Assembly (NCBI GenBank): GCA_030682835.1
Contig: JAUXNG010000072.1
Coordinates: forward strand, 1 to 64,000
DNA: 64,000 nt
From: Hydrogenophaga sp.
GTDB lineage: Bacteria > Pseudomonadota > Gammaproteobacteria > Burkholderiales > Burkholderiaceae_C
Reading direction: 5' to 3'
Numbering within the stretch: the stretch's first letter is position 1; every line of letters begins with the position of its first letter. The position numbers and the translations under genes were made by a program. Shown here piece after piece: positions 61,422-64,000 of this stretch. The notes under the pieces are model-generated. The model did no database searches. It saw only the letters and a list, made by a program, of their open reading frames with translations, and had not been told where the DNA came from.

Positions 61422-62426
61422 CAGCACCAGCTTGCGCGCCGTGGGCACCACCGCGCGCCGGTTCACCGGGTCGAGTCCGTCGCGGCGCAGCTGTTGCCCG
61501 ATTTCGGCGTAGATGAAGCGTGCCGCCAGGATGGCCGAACGGCAGTCGCGCGGCAGCAGGGCCACGCCGGCGGTGGATTGCGCATACAGGCGGTCGGCTT
61601 CCTGCAGCAGGCGCTCGATCACGCCTTGCAGCGCGGGTGTGCAGACCGGGTCGTGCAGCCACGCATCGGCGTCGATACCGGCCTGCAGCAGCCACCGGCG
61701 TGGCAGGTAGAGCCGGCCGTTTCTGGCGTCTTCGCCCACGTCGCGGGCGATGTTGGTGAGCTGCATGGCCACGCCCAGTTCGCAGGCACGGGCCAGCGCC
61801 TGCGGGGCTCGCACACCCATGATCCAGCACATCATGGCGCCCACGCTGCCGGCCACACGGGCGCCGTAATCGTGCACATCTTCCAGTGTTTCGTAGCGGC
61901 GGCCTTCGGCATCCCAGGCGAAGCCGTCCAGCAGCGCGTCGAGCAAGGGCCGGGGCAATTCGTGGCGCTGCACGACGGTGGCCAGTGCGCGGTCTTCCAC
62001 ATGGTCTTGCGGGTGGCCGGCGTAGATGGCGTCGAGCCGCCGGGTCAACAGGCCCATGGCCTCGCTCAGGCTGTGCTCGCCGCCGTCGACCATGTCGTCG
62101 GCCACGCGGCAGAAGGCATAGAGCGCGATCGACGAGGCGCGCACCCGGGCAGGCAGCAGGCGGCTGGCCGCGAAGAAGGTTCGGGAGCCCGTGCGCATGA
62201 GCGCCACGCAGGCCTGCAGGTCGGCTTCACTGCCCACGCCGTGGGTGTTCGTCTGCACCGACTCCGTTTGCACGGAGCTTGTTGAAGTGCTCGCACCACG
62301 CAAGGCTTCGACAGGGCCTGTCCTGAGCTTGTCGAAGGGCTCAGCCCGAACCGCAGGGGCAGGCTGAGCCCGGACCACTCGGGACCGGTGGGCAGCCAAA
62401 ACTGTGTCAGCGCGATGTGCTTGCAT
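61185..62426 (-). CDS. crtB: Phytoene synthase CrtB
   Basis: Condenses two GGPP to phytoene. The enzyme core runs from LQACVALMRTGSRTFFAASR with Asp motifs RVADDMVDGG and NIARDVGEDARNGR. The ATG at 62426 overlaps the crtI stop by 20 bp, giving 413 aa, but the first 60 or so codons include a dispersed repeat (PFDKLRTGPVEALRG) and look non-native. GTG 62237 (VGSEADLQAC) would give a 350-aa protein closer to the family's usual length. Its 3' end overlaps the RidA frame. Confidence 0.92.
   Translation of the reverse strand: MQAHRADTVLAAHRSRVVRAQPAPAVRAEPFDKLRTGPVEALRGASTSTSSVQTESVQTNTHGVGSEADLQACVALMRTGSRTFFAASRLLPARVRASSIALYAFCRVADDMVDGGEHSLSEAMGLLTRRLDAIYAGHPQDHVEDRALATVVQRHELPRPLLDALLDGFAWDAEGRRYETLEDVHDYGARVAGSVGAMMCWIMGVRAPQALARACELGVAMQLTNIARDVGEDARNGRLYLPRRWLLQAGIDADAWLHDPVCTPALQGVIERLLQEADRLYAQSTAGVALLPRDCRSAILAARFIYAEIGQQLRRDGLDPVNRRAVVPTARKLVLLACAGVQSGWVARPGVPAPPLAAIAYLVEHCGCGHLGQEPSAISAPRSEIGRVGWMLDLMERLEQQRIEQRARERGAH
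62306..62337. repeat. CTTCGACA/TGTCGAAG palindromic repeat within crtB 5' region
   Basis: CTTCGACA-16 nt-TGTCGAAG, inner part AGGGCCTGTCCTGAGCT-like. When translated this common proteobacterial interspersed repeat gives PFDKLRTGP-type peptides. It lies in frame in the crtB 5' segment between the crtI end and the conserved CrtB core. Confidence 0.75.
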
Positions 62427-64000
62427 GGCTGTTGCGGGCGAGGTAGGTGGCGGCGGCGGGCACCACGGAATCGAGCGCCTTGGCCGACATCAGCACGCCC
62501 GGCACACCGGCGCCGGGGTGGGTGCTGGCGCCGACCATGTAGAGGCCGTCCACGTCTTCGCTGCGGTTGTGCGGGCGGAACCATGCGCTTTGCATCAGCA
62601 GTGGCTCCAGGCCAAAGGCGGCGCCCTTGAAGCTGAGCAGGCGGTCGTGAAAGTCTTGTGGCGTGCTGACGAATGAGGCGCTGAGGTGCTGCTCGAAGCC
62701 GGGCAGCACGGTGCGGTTGAGCACCTCGGCCACGGCGCGGCGCATGGGCTCGGCCTGGGTGGCCCAGTCGGTGCCGCTGTCCAGATGGGTCACGGGTGCC
62801 AGCGCATAAAACGTGTCGTGCCCGGCGGGGGCCATGGATGCGTCGCTGGCGGTGGGGCGGTGCAGGTACAGGCTGAAATCGTCGGCCAGCTTGTGGCGGC
62901 GGAAGATGTCGGTCAGCAGCTCCTTGTAGCGCGGGCCGAGCAGCATCATGTGGTGCGGGACGTCGGTGTACTGTTTGCTGGTGCCGAAGTACCAGACGAA
63001 CAGGCTCATCGAGTAGCGGCCCTTGTCGATGCGGTGGTTGGTCCAGTGCCGGCGGTGCTGCGGCTCCACCAGGTGGCGGTAGGTCCACGCGGTGTCGGCG
63101 TTGGAGATCACGATGTCGGCCGCGATGCGTTCGCCGCTGGCCAGGGTGACGCCAGTCGCGCGGCCCCGGTCCACCTCGATGCGGCTCACCTCGGCGTTGC
63201 AGCGCAGCGTGCCACCCTGCCCTTGCAGCAGGCTCGCCAGGCCCTGCACCAGCTTGCCCGTGCCGCCCACCGCCCAGTGCACGCCCCACTGCCGTTCCAG
63301 CGCGTTGATGAGGCTGTAGATGCAGGTCACGGCAAAGGGGTTGCCGCCGATCAGCAGGCTCTGCAGGCTCATGGCCATGCGCAGCTTGGGGTGCTTCAGA
63401 TGGCTGGCCACCATGGCATGCAGGCTGCGCCAGCCCCGCATGCGGAAGATGGCCGGGCTGGCCTTGATGAGGTCGCCCACGGTGTCAAATGCCTTCGCGC
63501 CCAGCGCCTCGAAACCCAGGCGGTAGCAGTGGTCGGCCTCGGCCATGAAACGCTCGTAACCCGCCGCATCTGAAGGGCTGATGCGGCGCACCTCGGCGCG
63601 CATCTTGTCGGGGTCGCCGCTGTAGTGAAACACGTCGCCATCGTCAAAACGGATCTGGTAGAACGGGTCGAGCGAACGCAGCTCCACGTCGTCGCTCAGC
63701 TTCTTGCCGGCCAGCGCCCACAGCTCGTCGAACAGGAAGGGCACGGTAATGATGGTCGGGCCGGCGTCAAAGATGTGGCCGTTCTGCTCGTGCACATAGG
63801 CGCGGCCGCCGGGTGCATCGAGCTTTTCCAGCACGGTGACGCGCCAGCCCTTGGCCGACAGGCGAACGGCCGAAGCGAGGCCACCGAAGCCGCTGCCGAT
63901 GACGATGGCGTGCGGCGCGTCGGCGACGGTGTGGGATGCCGCCCCGGGTGACGGAGAGCCGCCCGGGGTGTGCGGCGGCCAGAACTCGTCGGAGGTGCGC
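62407..64000 (-). CDS. crtI: Phytoene desaturase CrtI (5' end outside window)
   Basis: An FAD-dependent desaturase converting phytoene to neurosporene or lycopene. The frame stays open to the right edge, so the start is missing; the track begins only at an internal GTG. Within the window the Rossmann motif AIVIGSGFGGLASAVRLSAK is followed by APGGRAYVHEQNGHIFDAGP. The C-terminal ASTHPGAGVPGVLMSAKALD is the CrtI signature. The Pro/Ser/Gly-rich residues before the Rossmann motif are near the N-terminus. The gene overlaps crtB by 20 bp. Confidence 0.96.
   Translation of the reverse strand, partial: RTSDEFWPPHTPGGSPSPGAASHTVADAPHAIVIGSGFGGLASAVRLSAKGWRVTVLEKLDAPGGRAYVHEQNGHIFDAGPTIITVPFLFDELWALAGKKLSDDVELRSLDPFYQIRFDDGDVFHYSGDPDKMRAEVRRISPSDAAGYERFMAEADHCYRLGFEALGAKAFDTVGDLIKASPAIFRMRGWRSLHAMVASHLKHPKLRMAMSLQSLLIGGNPFAVTCIYSLINALERQWGVHWAVGGTGKLVQGLASLLQGQGGTLRCNAEVSRIEVDRGRATGVTLASGERIAADIVISNADTAWTYRHLVEPQHRRHWTNHRIDKGRYSMSLFVWYFGTSKQYTDVPHHMMLLGPRYKELLTDIFRRHKLADDFSLYLHRPTASDASMAPAGHDTFYALAPVTHLDSGTDWATQAEPMRRAVAEVLNRTVLPGFEQHLSASFVSTPQDFHDRLLSFKGAAFGLEPLLMQSAWFRPHNRSEDVDGLYMVGASTHPGAGVPGVLMSAKALDSVVPAAATYLARNSHASTSR

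Noticed and set aside
1-64000. CRISPR arrays, insertion sequences, rRNA
   Set aside because: No regularly spaced direct repeats, transposase frames or rRNA sequence were seen on reading both strands.

Overview
The window reads as chromosomal DNA of a GC-rich phototrophic betaproteobacterium, most like the Comamonadaceae/Burkholderiales. Three things support this: the tig-clpP-clpX-lon order with flanking tRNAs, a TAXI-type TRAP transporter, and a photosynthesis gene cluster of the spheroidene type (crtA, crtC, crtD, crtF) with bciB and tetrahaem pufC. The family placement is inference from gene content and style; no 16S rRNA is present.

Region 1 (about 1-20,470) is the right-hand part of an integrated phage or phage-like element. 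A leftward block carries a hypothetical protein, thyA, a 36-aa membrane micro-protein, rdgC, an ATP-dependent DNA ligase, a winged-helix protein and two small genes. It diverges at about 4,500-4,650 from a rightward replication block: DUF2800 nuclease-like protein, DUF2815 ssDNA-binding-like protein, a family-B-like DNA polymerase, an exonuclease, a VRR-NUC nuclease, dUTPase, a SNF2-type helicase, a metallophosphoesterase, a dNTP-pyrophosphatase fusion and a PAPS-reductase-like protein. Most genes overlap by 4 bp (ATGA or GTGA). Towards the right end an AT-richer stretch is bracketed by two 54-bp elements with conserved ends and variable hairpin centres that resemble integron attC sites. An excisionase-like gene, a secreted protein, a tyrosine integrase and a small basic gene follow. 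The element stops next to tRNA-Cys. No capsid, tail or terminase genes lie in the window.

Region 2 (20,500-27,100) is core genome: tRNA-Cys, tRNA-Gly, lon, clpX, clpP, tig and tRNA-Leu, all leftward.

Region 3 (27,195-34,020) is a leftward catabolic/transport locus: an RpiR regulator with a perfect palindromic operator, a class-III aminotransferase, a TAXI binding protein, a fused TRAP permease and an Asp/Glu-racemase-like protein. Region 4 (34,068-38,410) is an RND efflux pair with a TetR-like operator upstream. Next comes hpnC, a hopanoid-type squalene synthase.

Region 5 (39,548 to the right edge) is part of the photosynthesis gene cluster. PpsR/CrtJ palindromes (TGT-N12-ACA) precede bchI and crtE. 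The first unit is bchI-bchD-bchO-bciB. After a gene-poor gap comes crtE-crtF-bchC-bchX-bchY-bchZ-pufB-orf74-pufA-pufL-pufM-pufC-crtA-crtD-crtC, then a ChrR-like double cupin, a RidA-family gene, and convergent crtI-crtB running in from the right edge. The genes cover Mg chelation, 8-vinyl reduction, chlorophyllide reduction, carotenoid synthesis, the LH1 antenna and the reaction centre with its cytochrome. Still missing and presumably outside the window are bchFNBHLM, bchG/bchP, puhA and ppsR.

The oddest items are: a 74-codon one-helix gene lodged between the LH1 beta and alpha genes; a crtC with no usable start codon whose frame is buried in the end of crtD; a RidA gene whose frame runs 237 bp into antisense crtB; a dispersed repeat sitting at three gene junctions of the photosynthesis cluster; and the paired attC-like elements in the phage.
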